Shown: positions 1 through 11,833 of the stretch, one piece after another
Layout: each line of letters starts with the position of its first letter
Numbering within the stretch: position 1 is the stretch's first letter
From: Salvelinus alpinus
Lineage: Eukaryota; Chordata; Actinopteri; Salmoniformes; Salmonidae
Assembly: GCF_045679555.1 (NCBI RefSeq)
Contig: NC_092092.1
Coordinates: 25,049,469-25,113,468, forward strand
DNA length: 64,000 nucleotides
Direction of reading: 5' to 3'
Notes under the pieces: generated by a model
The model's database searches: none
What the model was told of the DNA's origin: nothing
Seen by the model: only the letters and a program-made list of their open reading frames with translations
Translations under genes and position numbers: made by a program

Positions 1-711
<711 letters not shown>

Positions 712-1004
712 TATGATAAGCAATACGCAAAGCAGCAATACAGTAGAACATATGGCTGAAACTTATCAAAGTAACATAAAGTAATTAGTGGTAATTATCT
801 ATTATTACACAGCATGTGCGTCTTCTCCCTTCGGGCGACGATGACACTCCGACCTGAGCGGACAGGCAGTGTCCAGATGTGCATTACCAAGCACTCTGAT
901 TGGTTGGGAATGGCAGGGCTATGATGGGTGATTGATAACTTAAGTAGACTGAGCAGCCAAACTAACGTGACTGAAGGTAAACTGAAGGGACTGTGAGGGA
1001 AAGT
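712..1004. other. unassigned intergenic DNA
   Basis: No coding frame, RNA or recognisable repeat is seen between the Tc1 fragment and the next element. Confidence 0.5.
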
Positions 1005-1351
1005 TGGATAGAGAGGAAAGGTGAGGATGGCCTTTTTTACAGCCTAAATCAGTTCAGGAGTAAAGATGTGTTTAACAAGTCACATAATAAGTTACTTGGA
1101 CCCACTCTGTGTGCATTAATAGTGTTTAACATGATTTTTGAATGATTACTTCATCTCTGCACCCAGCACATACAATTATCTGTAAGTTCCCTCAGTCGAG
1201 CATTACAGATTCAACCACAAAGACCAAGAAGGCCACCTATTGGTAGATTGGTAAAAATAAAATAACTGGATATCCCTTTGAGCATGGTGAAGTTATTAAT
1301 TATACTTTGGACATCCTTCCTAACTCTTAACGGAGAGGAAAGAAACCGCTC
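1005..1351 (+). mobile_element. Tc1-like element (type B), upstream fragment
   Basis: I recognise this as part of a second salmonid Tc1-like family. The matching downstream part resumes at about 2216, where a transposase signature (HSGGYIMLW-like) and a glutamine-aspartate-asparagine motif can be read. The element is broken at about 1351, where the sequence switches abruptly to a type A Tc1 element. No intact reading frame remains. Assignment of this leader to the same element rests on memory of the family's usual order. Confidence 0.6.
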
Positions 1352-1832
1352 AGCCATACTGCTCGTTCTGTGTGTGATTTCCTGCAAGACAGGGATGTCA
1401 GTGTTCTGCCATGGCCAGCGAAAAGCCTGGATCGCAATCCCATTGAGCATGTCTGGTACCTGTTGGATCGAAGGGTGAGGGCTAGGGCCATTCCCCCCAG
1501 AAATATCTGGGAACTTGCAGGTGCCTTGGTGGAAGAGTGGGGTAACATCTCACAGCAAGAACTGGCAAATCTGGTGCAGTCCACGAGGAGGAGATTAAGT
1601 ACTGCATACTTAATGCAGCTGGTGGCCACACCAGATACTGACTGTTAATTTTGATTTTGACCCCCCCTTTGTTCAGGGACACATTATTAAATTTGTATGT
1701 CTGTGGAACTTGTTCAGTTTATGTCTCAGTTGTTAAATCTTGTTATGTTCATACAAATATTTACGCATGTTAAGTTTGCTGATAATAAACGCAGTTGACA
1801 GTGAGAGGACGTTTCTTTTTTTGCTGAGTTTA
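1352..1832 (+). mobile_element. Tc1-like element (type A), 3' fragment with transposase C-terminus
   Basis: The plus-strand frame to 1648 encodes the C-terminal part of a Tc1 transposase: SVCDFLQDRDVSVLPWPAKS followed by LDRNPIEHVW, corresponding to the [11 protein letters not shown] block that holds the last catalytic acid. The downstream part runs to the inverted repeat ending TTTTTGCTGAGTTTA at about 1832. Two other copies are at 11036-11694 and 18412-19876, both in the opposite orientation. The upstream two thirds of the transposase are missing, and the serine-proline before DLNPIE is altered to leucine and arginine. It is a dead fragment. Confidence 0.88.
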
Positions 1833-2215
1833 CAATACAAAATGTTCACCATACAACAATATCACAATGTATGTGTATGCAATCATTTTATCATCAATTT
1901 CTCTCAGCCAATCATCAGACGTTTGTGTAAGTGCTCTGCTTGTTGATTGTCCTTCCCTATAACCGTGCTAAAAGTCTGTTGTCAATTTGTTTACTGTGAA
2001 ATAGTATTGTATCTGGTCAAACCAGATCCAGCAGGTTTGCAAGCAGAGTAAAACAAAATTAACAAAACTGATGTATCTTTCAGGACCTATTCAGGCCGTT
2101 GGTAGATACACCCAATACAAAAATTAAATTAAATGATTGTGTACTCACTCCTGCCTGCTATATTGAACTATTTGCCGAAAACAAAGACATTCGCTCTGCT
2201 AATCGTCAGCAGGAG
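1833..2215. other. unclassified insert between two halves of Tc1 type B
   Basis: About 380 bp of AT-rich sequence lies between the end of the type A fragment and the point where type B resumes. No frame or known repeat was recognised. Confidence 0.4.
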
Positions 2216-2609
2216 GAGAACAATTAACTTTTTGTCCTGAATACAAAGTATTTTGTTTGGGGCAAATGCAATACAACACATTACTGAGTACCAATCCTCA
2301 TATTTTCAAGCATAGTGGTGGCTACATCATGTTATGGGTATGCTTGTAATCGTTAAGGACTGGTGAGTTTTTCAGGATAAAAAAAGAAATGTAATGGAGC
2401 TAAGCACAGGCAAAATCCTATTGGAAAACCTGGTTCAGTCTGCTTTCCACAAGACACTGCGAGATTAATTCACCTTTCAGCAGGACAATAACCTAACATG
2501 CAAGGCCAAATATACACGAGTTCCTTACCAAGAAGACAGCAAATGTTCCTGAAGGGCCGAGTAACAGTTTTGACTGAAATTTGTTTCAGAATCTATTGCA
2601 AGACCTGAA
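2216..2609 (+). mobile_element. Tc1-like element (type B), transposase-region fragment
   Basis: This segment resumes the type B Tc1 element begun at about 1005. A degenerate transposase can be followed in plus-strand frames: a glycine-glycine-x-I-M-L-W block near 2317-2340 and a QQDNN-like block near 2480, followed by the expected proline-rich region. Stops and frameshifts break it throughout. A tRNA-derived SINE interrupts it at 2614 and the element continues at 3045. Confidence 0.75.
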
Positions 2610-2613
2610 GATG

Positions 2614-3044
2614 GGCCTCCCGAGCGGCGCAACGGTCTAAGGCACTGCATCGCTGTGTTGCAGCGTCACTACAGCCTGGGGTTTGATCCCAGGCTGTGTC
2701 ATTACTGTCCGTGACTGGGAGTCTCATATGCGGCACACAATTGAACCAACGTCTTCCGGGTTAGGGGAGGGTTTGGCCGGTGAGGCTTTACTTGGCTCAT
2801 CGCGCTCTAGCAACTCCTTGTGGCATGCCGGGTGCCTGCAGGCTGACTTCGGTCAAGTTGAACGTTGTTTCCTACGACACATTGGTGCAGCTGGCTTCTG
2901 AGTTAAGAGAGCGGGTGTTAAGAAGCGTGGTTTGGCGGGTCATGTTTCGGAGGACCTTTGCCTCTCCCGAGCGTGTTGGGGAGTTGCTGCGATGAGACAA
3001 GATCGTAATCATGAAATTGGGGGTAAAAATTACAACAACAAAAA
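2614..3044 (+). mobile_element. tRNA-Leu-like SINE (SlmI-type) with 10-bp target duplication
   Basis: The head reads CCTCCCGAGCGGCGCAACGG and continues with a leucine-tRNA-like A box (CGGTCTAAGGC) and a B box (GGTTTGATCCC), the internal RNA polymerase III promoter of tRNA-derived SINEs. A long unrelated body follows, then an A-rich tail. The element is flanked by AAGACCTGAA at 2600-2609 and 3045-3054. Removing it restores the host Tc1 sequence. It is moved by LINE machinery supplied elsewhere and encodes no protein. Other fragments of the same family are at 46438-46495 and 51037-51262. Confidence 0.88.
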
Positions 3045-3282
3045 AAGACCTGAAAAAGGTTGTCTAGCAATGAACATGATTTTTACCTTGTCAGCTCAGG
3101 GATTCAATCTAGCAACCTTTCGGTTACTGGCTCAACGCTCTAACCACTAAGGTACCTGCCGCCCCAGGTAGCTTAGCATTTTTTAAGCTTAAATCTTATA
3201 ATTTATTTATATTTTTTATAATTAAATCCATTTTAATCCCACTTTGTAACATCAAGGGGTGTAAATACTTTCTGAAGGCAAT
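3045..3282 (+). mobile_element. Tc1-like element (type B), end fragment, with an inserted repeat piece
   Basis: After the SINE the type B sequence continues for about 25 bp, is interrupted at about 3071-3165 by the end of another dispersed repeat (it reads through CAACCTTTCGGTTACTGG to TGCCGCCCC), and ends with the type B terminal repeat containing ATACTTTCTGAAGGCAATG at about 3265-3282. No coding capacity remains. Confidence 0.65.
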
Positions 3283-3552
3283 GTATTTCAAGAACTGCAT
3301 CATAAGCAGTTTTGATACGGTAAAGTGTACCTAAAAATGCAGGAAGTAATGGTACAAGAGTGGGTTTCGGAATTATGCTAACCTGAGATTTTAATGTACC
3401 TGAAAAACACCTTTAATGCAGGGAGGAATGGTTCCAGGACTGCTTCATTAGAATACACCATACAAAGGGGAAAAGAAAGGAATACATCTGCTCTGCATGA
3501 CACAAGTCGCAGAACTACACAAGGTGAGACAGTAAAGATTTGTCGCACAATA
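3283..3552. other. unassigned intergenic DNA
   Basis: No gene or known element was recognised. Two segments (about 3325-3365 and 3390-3435) resemble one another loosely, both reading as a TGTACCT motif followed by A-rich DNA and TGCAGG. Confidence 0.4.
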
Positions 3553-3554
3553 TA

Positions 3555-5100
<1,546 letters not shown>

Positions 5101-5208
5101 TATATTGTTGAAACACTTTAGCTTCCACAATATCATACAAAATAATTATATTCATTTGACATAGGTGACACTTCAACAGCACACAAAATCCCAAGCTGTT
5201 TGTTAAAG

Positions 5209-6609
5209 ATGATTGTGAATGACCTACAACCATTGTCTATTGTTGAAGACAAAGGTATCTGCGATGTTATGAGGGCCATTGAGCCCACACCAAAAATTTC
5301 ACGAGTGACATCCAAAGACCTACGCATACAACTTCTTAAAATGTATAAAGAGACTAAAGAGATGGTGAAAAAAGAATTGGCTTCATCAGATGACATTTCG
5401 TTGACATCAGAATTGTGGGTTTCAAGAGCTGAAGTATCTTTTGTGACGGTGACCTGTCACTATCTAGGCAAAGACTGGCATCTGAAGTCCCATGTGTTGG
5501 AAACAGCCAATTTACCGGATGAACATACGCCAAAAAACATAGTGGACCAGTTGCTGAAGACAGCAAAAGCATGGGACATTAAAGACAAAATCCATACCGT
5601 TGTCATGGAAGGAGGAACAACCATGAAGGACGAAGTCTCAAAAGCTGGATGGACACACATCTCTTGTCTTGCTTATACTTTGGACTTGGTGTTCAAAGAT
5701 GTCCTAGAAAAATATCCTGGACTTAAAACTCTGCTGAAAAAGTCCCAGAATGTTGTGAGGTTCTTCAACTGTGACATCAAAGCAGAACAAAACCTCAAGG
5801 AGTACCAACTGAAACTAAAGTTGCCTGAAAGTGGACTGATCCAGTCTGTTGGTAACGGTTGGCTCTCTTCACTCAGTATGCTGGAGCGATTTGTAGAACA
5901 GCACCAGGCCATTACAGCTGTGCTCCTTCAGAGGCTTGAGTACAACCTATGGCTTGCAGACGAAGACATAAAGACAATCAATGATGTCATAGCCGCACTT
6001 CAGCCTTTCAAAAAGGCAACAAGAGAAATGCCAAGAGCGGGATATGAATCCATATCATTTATCATTCCACTTATGACCAGATGTCAGAGAGACATCGAAC
6101 AGTTGGCACGAAATGGTAACGAGGTAGCATTCGGTCTGGCCAAAATGTGTGAATGGCATTTTTGCAATGTCAAGTTCAACCGCTGGCTTACAGTTAGCAC
6201 AGTCCTGGACCCAAGATTCAAGAAGCTCCAACTCTCTGGTGATAACAATGTCCAGTTTTCCAGAGGACAAATCCTCAAAGCAATGGATGACATCAACACA
6301 AGTGCAGTGTCTGCTCCAGTTGGTTTTGGCAACCAATCACACTTTGATTGTGACTTTATGAAGTATGTCAAAGAGAGACCCATCACAATGTTTCAGAGCC
6401 CCCTGAAATGGTGGTGGGTCAAAAAAGACTTAGTGGTTCTAAGAAGGATTGCACGTAAATACCTTAGCGTTGTTTGCACAGCAATACCACTGGAGAGAGT
6501 TTTCGCCAAAGAAGAGAGCGATGTCTTCTGTAACAGGCGAAGCTGCTTAGAGACGGAAAATGTCAATATAGTACTATTTCTAAACAGCAACTGTTCTACA
6601 ACAATGTAG
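5209..6609 (+). CDS. hAT-family transposase-like protein lacking the BED zinc finger
   Basis: The frame is open from about 5146 to the stop at 6609. The first ATG is at 5209. It matches the body of hAT/ZBED-type transposases: an N-terminal NDLQPLSIVEDKGI block, an RNase H-like region (LTSELWVSRAEVSFVTVTCH, later HISCLAYTLDL), a central helical region, and a C-terminal dimerisation domain (PLKWWW, then RRIARKYLSVVCTAIPLERV and NVNIVLFLNSN). The BED zinc finger that normally lies upstream is absent. An AG at 5162-5163 after a T-rich stretch could be a splice acceptor. The two positions where the family normally shows catalytic aspartates read as glutamate here (ELW, MEGGTTM), so DNA cleavage is doubtful. 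It may be a relic, a partner-type derivative or part of a spliced gene. A Tc1 element ends 45 bp before the frame. Confidence 0.8.
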   Translation: MIVNDLQPLSIVEDKGICDVMRAIEPTPKISRVTSKDLRIQLLKMYKETKEMVKKELASSDDISLTSELWVSRAEVSFVTVTCHYLGKDWHLKSHVLETANLPDEHTPKNIVDQLLKTAKAWDIKDKIHTVVMEGGTTMKDEVSKAGWTHISCLAYTLDLVFKDVLEKYPGLKTLLKKSQNVVRFFNCDIKAEQNLKEYQLKLKLPESGLIQSVGNGWLSSLSMLERFVEQHQAITAVLLQRLEYNLWLADEDIKTINDVIAALQPFKKATREMPRAGYESISFIIPLMTRCQRDIEQLARNGNEVAFGLAKMCEWHFCNVKFNRWLTVSTVLDPRFKKLQLSGDNNVQFSRGQILKAMDDINTSAVSAPVGFGNQSHFDCDFMKYVKERPITMFQSPLKWWWVKKDLVVLRRIARKYLSVVCTAIPLERVFAKEESDVFCNRRSCLETENVNIVLFLNSNCSTTM

Positions 6610-6886
6610 CAACTCACTGGGGAAAAAACGAGTTGAATCAACGTTGTCTCCACGTCATTTCAACCCAAAAATCTATGTGATGACGTTGAATCAAAGCGGA
6701 AAACTGATTGGATTTGCAAAAAGTAATCGACGTGACATTTTATATTTTTTTCACCCAATTTTTTACCTTAATCCAATGACATGGTGAATGTGTTTGTTGA
6801 TTTCACGTTGAATTCACTTTAGTTGACAACTCAACCAAATGTAAATCAAAACAAGACTTTGAATTGATGTCTGTGCCCAGTTGGAA
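6610..6886. mobile_element. MITE-like repeat
   Basis: This short element is rich in GTTGAATCAACG and CACGTTGAATTCA motifs and ends in GTCTGTGCCCAGTTGG. It is a dispersed salmonid repeat that I recognise. The ends form a weak inverted repeat around ACTGGG. It begins just after the hAT-like frame and encodes nothing. Confidence 0.6.
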
Positions 6887-8070
6887 CACACCAATGACAA
6901 AAGTACTCTTTCAATTATAAAGCAACCTGAGATTATATACTGTATATATAAAATACTGTACAAATATGTGATGACCATGTGTTTATATAAACTACAAAGT
7001 AAACATAACTGTCAATTACCTAAGACAGAATTTTATTTCAAACATTACAACATAAACATTAGAACCTGATCAACCTTTAATCGAGAGTAAAAAACGATAA
7101 CACTGAAAACACAGATTACGACTGCCACCTGGTGGAAAAGATAACACTTTTTGTGTGCAACAGGCAAGATACATTATCTTTCAGTATGATACTGGATGAG
7201 AACAAAATGATACACAAAATAACATCACCAGATTTTTGGGGGGATAAGATGAGAGTCACAAGAGGTAGATGTTTTACGCAGCTCTTTTCAGTTCTACCTT
7301 GAGCTTCCTGCATTGAAAATCTGATTGTTACCTGTGGGTTGAGTAAATCTTGACTCAAAATAATTATGTCATATAGTCATATTATATAGTCATATTGTTT
7401 GTACCAAGAATAAATATGAAGTGATGTTTGTTTACATTTATCAAATATACTGTCTGTAAAGCTATATGAAAACGTGTACATTTTTACATTTTCATCAATA
7501 AATGTACATGTTACATTTATCTCAAGGCATTCCTCTGTCTTTATTCCAGTATAGGACAGTTGAAAGGACTGTTTTAACTAAATGCCAACTATAGGCTGAA
7601 TATCCACAATATGCAAGTCTTGTCAACCAGTAGAAGAAACAAATTTTGCACATGACAAGAATCAAGACCAACACATATCTAATGGTGTCTAGATGAGCAA
7701 GTCTTACCTTGTAGCAGGTTACCATAGGGGGTCTGTTGTGGTGGCTGAAGTAGGTTGGGCTAGAGTGGTGTTGCCTGGAGTAGGTTTCATGCTGGTGTCT
7801 AATCTGATGGTTGATGTTCTCTATGCTTTTAAGGGAAGTAAAAGACAAACATCATAAAGAAATAGTTTGATAGATTTGTGTATAGATAGATAGTAATTTG
7901 TTACATCTACTACAGTAAGCTAGTGTATGTCAGGCTTGACCTCAGTGGCACCAACCTTTGAGTGATCAGTGTTGTAGATCCTGGGTATCATCTGCCATTT
8001 TGGGCTGAAGATTGAAAAATGAAAAACAGAGCAATCAAACAAGTAAGTAAACAGGAATAAAAGCAATTTT
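6887..8070. other. non-coding DNA with weak exon-like segments
   Basis: No recognisable gene. On the minus strand, about 7710-7828 is open and bounded by AG and GTAAGA, and about 7959-8007 is bounded by CAG and GTTGGT. Their translations match nothing I know and phases are not convincingly compatible. I treat them as unproven. Confidence 0.35.
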
Positions 8071-8074
8071 GGGT

Positions 8075-8511
8075 TGTTAGGTTCTAAATAAACGGACGAC
8101 TAGGAAAAGCTCAAACCATGTTTATTCACCCACTGAGTCAAACAGCTGCAGAGAAAAAGACATGTTTCCACAAGTACATATATTTATACCCTCTACTGAG
8201 CAGAGTCAAATCCTTGCACATCTAGACAGCCAATACATCTCTGTTGCTAGGCAAGAACTTAAGTGATGTGTGTAATAAACTGTTCCTTCTCCCATCATGT
8301 GACCTGACCTCACCTCAGCCCACATTCCTCACTAATCCACAGCTATCCACCCTTATCAGTGACCGCAGCCATGTAATTGCCTTTTCCCTTACTTAGTAAC
8401 TTTCCAAGCCCATGGCTCTTATCCAACCTCCATTAACCCCACCATATACATTCCTCATACATATCACCATTAGCTTCTAGTATAGCAAGTATTTCAAATT
8501 ATAGCCCAACA
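8075..8511 (-). mobile_element. solo LTR with 4-bp target duplication (GGGT)
   Basis: The unit starts TGTTAGG and ends CCCAACA, giving TG..CA ends and a short imperfect inverted repeat. It is flanked by GGGT at 8071-8074 and 8512-8515. Read on the minus strand it has a TATA-like GGTATAAATATATG near 8193-8206 and AATAAA near 8120, in the order expected of an LTR promoter and poly(A) signal. No gag, pol or second LTR adjoins it, so it probably formed by recombination between the two LTRs of a full element. Family not assigned. Confidence 0.8.
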
Positions 8512-8890
8512 GGGTCTTAAAGTTGACTAGTTAAAAATGCACATCATCTCATGAGAAGAAGGGGTATCTTACTGGCTGAAACTGCAGTCTGCTCCATATG
8601 GATAGAAGCCAATCAGGTGCTTGGGACACATCATCAACCCTGGGATATGGGGACGTCTGCACTTAGGGCCTATATAGAGCATGACATCTCAGAGGAAGCA
8701 TTTCACAAAACTAAAGCCATTGGACATGTACAATAACTCTGTGCCAGCATCTACTTCACTACTGTGTTATGAAGAACAATTCAATGTGTCCCTTGTACAA
8801 CCATCCTATTCAACTTTAGTCCAGTCACACTGAAAACTACATCCCCCAGCAGGCAAAGTGATGCTTCCATTCTCACCACTGATGCAAAAT
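8512..8890. other. unassigned intergenic DNA
   Basis: No known repeat or gene. The plus-strand frame 8551-8736 has no recognisable features. Confidence 0.4.
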
Positions 8891-9095
8891 CCCCTGTTGT
8901 AGAATGGGCAGACTTGAAGTCTTCTGGAGGGTGATCCAATGAACAGGGTACTCCAGGGGGTACTCCCAGTCATTGTAGTCCACTGATTGGACAAAGACAA
9001 AAAAGATTACTACTTTCACTAGTCAACGTCCATACTCTAATTGGCCTACACTGTAACGGAAAACTATAATTTATATTGGTAATTTGGGGTATTAT
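8891..9095. repeat. source copy of a 205-bp dispersed duplication
   Basis: This segment, from CCCCTGTTGTAGAATGGG to TTTGGGGTATTAT, is repeated with few changes at 9595-9802 in the same orientation. It straddles the left end of the non-autonomous element that starts at 9047, so the copied unit is part flank and part element. Confidence 0.92.
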
Positions 9096-10124
9096 CAACA
9101 GAAAAATGCGGTCAAATATTTTACTGCAGCAACTGTAAATTATGGTGCATTGTGGTAAAATATTGTGGGCGGGGAAAGAATTTCTGTATTTCAATTGGTA
9201 CTGTAACTCCATCCCACAGAATACAGCACCTTACTGTATTTGTGGAGCGACAAAAACCTTGTGTCCACAAGTGGATGCATGGTATTGTGGTTCTGGCTCA
9301 TTAACATATTTTGAGGCATGCCTTGTAAGTGGCTACATTTCTTGCACCCTTTACTGAGAGTGCTGTACCAATTTAACTGATATGTGGTAGTAGCGTACCA
9401 TCAATTTAAAATGTATAGGGGACAGATTGAAGTAGCAGCAAGTCTTAAACCTTCATGGTTGAGCATTTTGCCATGTCCTATTGGTCTGTTTTACCTTGTA
9501 GTTGCTGCCAGTTTGGTAGCCTTTGTTAAGGCCTTAAACGCAACTGATGTAAAACACAAAATATTAATTGATATGCCGTAATGTGTAAACACATCCCCTG
9601 TTGAAGAATGGGCAGACTTTAAGTCTTCTGGGGGGTGATCCAATGAACAGGGTACTCCAGGGGGTACTCCCAGTCATTGTAGTCCACTGATTGATTGGAC
9701 AAAGACCAAAAAGATGATTACTTTCACTAGTCAACGTCCATACTCTAATTGGCCTACACTGTAACGGAAAACTATAATTTATTTAGGTAATTTGGGGTAT
9801 TATGTAAACACATTCCCTAGCAGCCAACCTAAAAGCACCAATCCCTTGTAATTACAGTAAAATACTGTGAAATACAAACCCCATCTCCCCTCAATTAATT
9901 TAATTCATCTATTCATTCAATGCAAATACAGCAGCCTAAACTATTTTTTTTACAGTTCAATACAGTTAATTTTACAGTATTGTATTATGTCATTACGCAG
10001 TTACTTGCTTTGAGACTGTATTAGGATTACAGTAGCTGTACTGCAATATCAAATACAGTAAATTACTTGCCAATGAGCTGCCTGTAAATTACTGACAATT
10101 TCAGGGCATCCCCTTTACAGTGTA
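9047..10124. mobile_element. non-autonomous DNA transposon with TACACTGTAA ends
   Basis: A perfect 10-bp inverted pair, TACACTGTAA at 9047-9056 and TTACAGTGTA at 10115-10124, bounds about 1.1 kb of non-coding sequence that is rich in TACAGTA and TGTAATTACAGTA motifs. The interior looks like a dispersed salmonid repeat. It contains the duplicated insert at 9595-9802. No transposase is encoded, so movement would depend on another element. The superfamily cannot be decided from the ends alone. Confidence 0.65.
9595..9802. repeat. inserted 208-bp copy of upstream sequence, flanked by 11-bp repeats
   Basis: This is a second copy of 8891-9095. It is bordered by TGTAAACACAT at 9584-9594 and 9803-9813. 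Removing the insert and one 11-bp copy yields a continuous element sequence (TGTAAACACATTCCCTAG). Confidence 0.92.
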
Positions 10125-10892
10125 TGATTCTATTCAATGTGACCCCTATCACGCCTCATAGTCATACCATACCGTGATATCTCATTCCAGAGGGGGGTAG
10201 AAACCTAGTGGAAAAAGGATCATAGTTGCACTTGTTGGACACCCTTGAATCTCTCCTGTGCCCATGGAGAAACCTGCATGTGTAGCCATTCCTGCACTCT
10301 CTGCGTATCCAGAACCTGCACACAGGGTTGGGTAGGTTACTTTCTAAATGTAATCCGTTAGTTACTAGTTACCTGTCACAAATTGTAATCAGTAATGTAA
10401 CTTTTGGATTACCCAAACTCAGTAACGGAATTTGATTACATTCCATTACTTTTACATGACTTCCCCCTTAAGAGGCATTAGAAGAAGACAAAAAATGTAT
10501 GTTACCAATTGAAAGACATTTGCAGGATAAATCAATGTTAAAGTTTACATAGCTGGCCATATATGGATGTTAAAATGTAGTTTATGGGTTGGTTATGTAG
10601 GCTTCTTCTAACCCATCGCTTTCTACTACATATAATAATACAATTAAATTAAATATTTACATTAAAAACCAAAGTCTATCAGAATTCCAGTCATTCCAAT
10701 AAATGTTATAACCCTTGATCTTCAAGAATAGGACTTGGAAATATGGTATAAATTAGCCAAATTGTTTTAACTAAGCATGACCCCAAAAATAAGGACTTAT
10801 TAGCCAGCCCTACTCTGTTGTTTATGATTTTGTTGTCATAGAGGACTGATTGGGCTCATTGATTCGAGTTGAAAAATAAATGCTGCGCTCAT

Positions 10893-11033
10893 GGAATGGC
10901 ATGCTTTGCCAAGAGTGTGCAAAGCTTTCATTAAGGCAAAAGGTGGCTACTTTGAAGAATAGAAAATAGAAAATAAGAAAAATAAAGAAATACCCTTGAA
11001 TGAGTAGGTGTCCAAACTTTTGACTGGCACTGT
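10893..11033 (+). mobile_element. Tc1-like element (type C), 3' end fragment
   Basis: The sequence matches the last about 200 bp of the full copy at 3555-5100: GCCAAGAGTGTGCAAAGC, then GGTGGCTACTTTGAAGAAT, then the inverted repeat through CCAAACTTTTGACTGGCACTG. A short internal deletion is visible. A type A Tc1 end follows directly after TA. Confidence 0.88.
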
Positions 11034-11035
11034 AT

Positions 11036-11694
11036 ATAAACTCAGCAAAAAAAGAAACATCCTCTCACTGTCAACTGCATTCATTTTCAGCAAACTTAAC
11101 ATGTGTAAATATTTGTATGAACATAACAAGATTCAACAACTGAGACATAAACTGAACAAGTTCCACAGACATGTGACTAACAGAAATGGAATAATGTGTC
11201 CCTCAACAAAGAGGGGGGGTCAAAATCAAAATTAACAGTCATTATCTGGTGTGGCCACCAGCTGCATTAGGTATTGCATCTCCTCCTCATGGACTGTACC
11301 AGATTTGCCAGTTCTTGCTGTGAGATGTTACCCCACTCTTCGAACAAGGCACTTGCAAGTTCCCGGACATTTCTGGGGGGAATGGCCATAGCCCTCACCC
11401 TCCGATTCAACAGGTCCCAGACGTGCTCAATGGGATTGAGATCCAGGCTCTTCGCTGGCCATGGCAGAACACTGACATTCCTGTCTTGCAGGAAATCACG
11501 CACAGAACAAGCAGTATGGCTGGTGGCATTGTCATGCTGGAGGGTCATGTCAGGATGAGCCTGCAGGAAGGGTACAACATGAGGGAGGAGGATATCTTTC
11601 CTGTAATGCACAGCGTTGAGATTACCTGCAATGACAACAAGCTCAGTCCGATGACGCTGTGACACACCGCCCCAGACAATGACGGACCCTCCAC
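11036..11694 (-). mobile_element. Tc1-like element (type A), truncated
   Basis: The left end reads TATAAACTCAGCAAAAAAAG, the type A inverted repeat. On the minus strand the frame at 11665-11267 encodes the second half of the transposase: MSQRHRTELVVIAGNLNA, TLQHDNATSHTACSVRDFLQ, LPWPAKSLDLNPIEHVWDLL and the C-terminus. The aspartate of QHDNATSH and the acid of LNPIEH are present. The N-terminal half and the right inverted repeat are missing, and sequence returns to the surrounding hAT-like element at about 11695. Dead fragment. Confidence 0.9.
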
Positions 11695-11833
11695 CTCCAA
11701 ATCGATTTAAAAGTAATTGTCGAAGTAGTCATCTAGTTTTTCAAAAGTATCGGTAATCTGATCACAGTATTTTTGCTGGATTACAGTTACCGTTTTTTTG
11801 TAATCGTTTATTATATGTTACTCCCCAACCCTG

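Larger units (their letters stand above)
10323..11833. mobile_element. hAT-like non-autonomous element with CAGGGTTGGG ends
   Basis: Perfect 10-bp inverted ends, CAGGGTTGGG at 10323-10332 and CCCAACCCTG at 11824-11833, are typical of fish hAT-type MITEs. Near each end are repeated GTAATC, TTACAGTTA and GGATTAC motifs (10345-10460 and 11700-11820). The middle has been invaded by Tc1 fragments at 10893-11033 and 11036-11694. No convincing 8-bp target duplication remains. Confidence 0.75.

Noticed and set aside
2614-2690. A leucine tRNA gene
   Set aside because: Box motifs are present, but stem pairing is poor and a long SINE body with A-rich tail and target duplication follows.
7522-8020. Two small exons of an immune receptor-like gene
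   Set aside because: Splice-like edges exist, but the reading phases do not join convincingly and no domain is recognisable.
8806-9000. Minus-strand frame of 64 residues as a secreted peptide
   Set aside because: It lies in the duplicated 205-bp block, its second copy is shifted by indels, and there is no signal peptide or family match.
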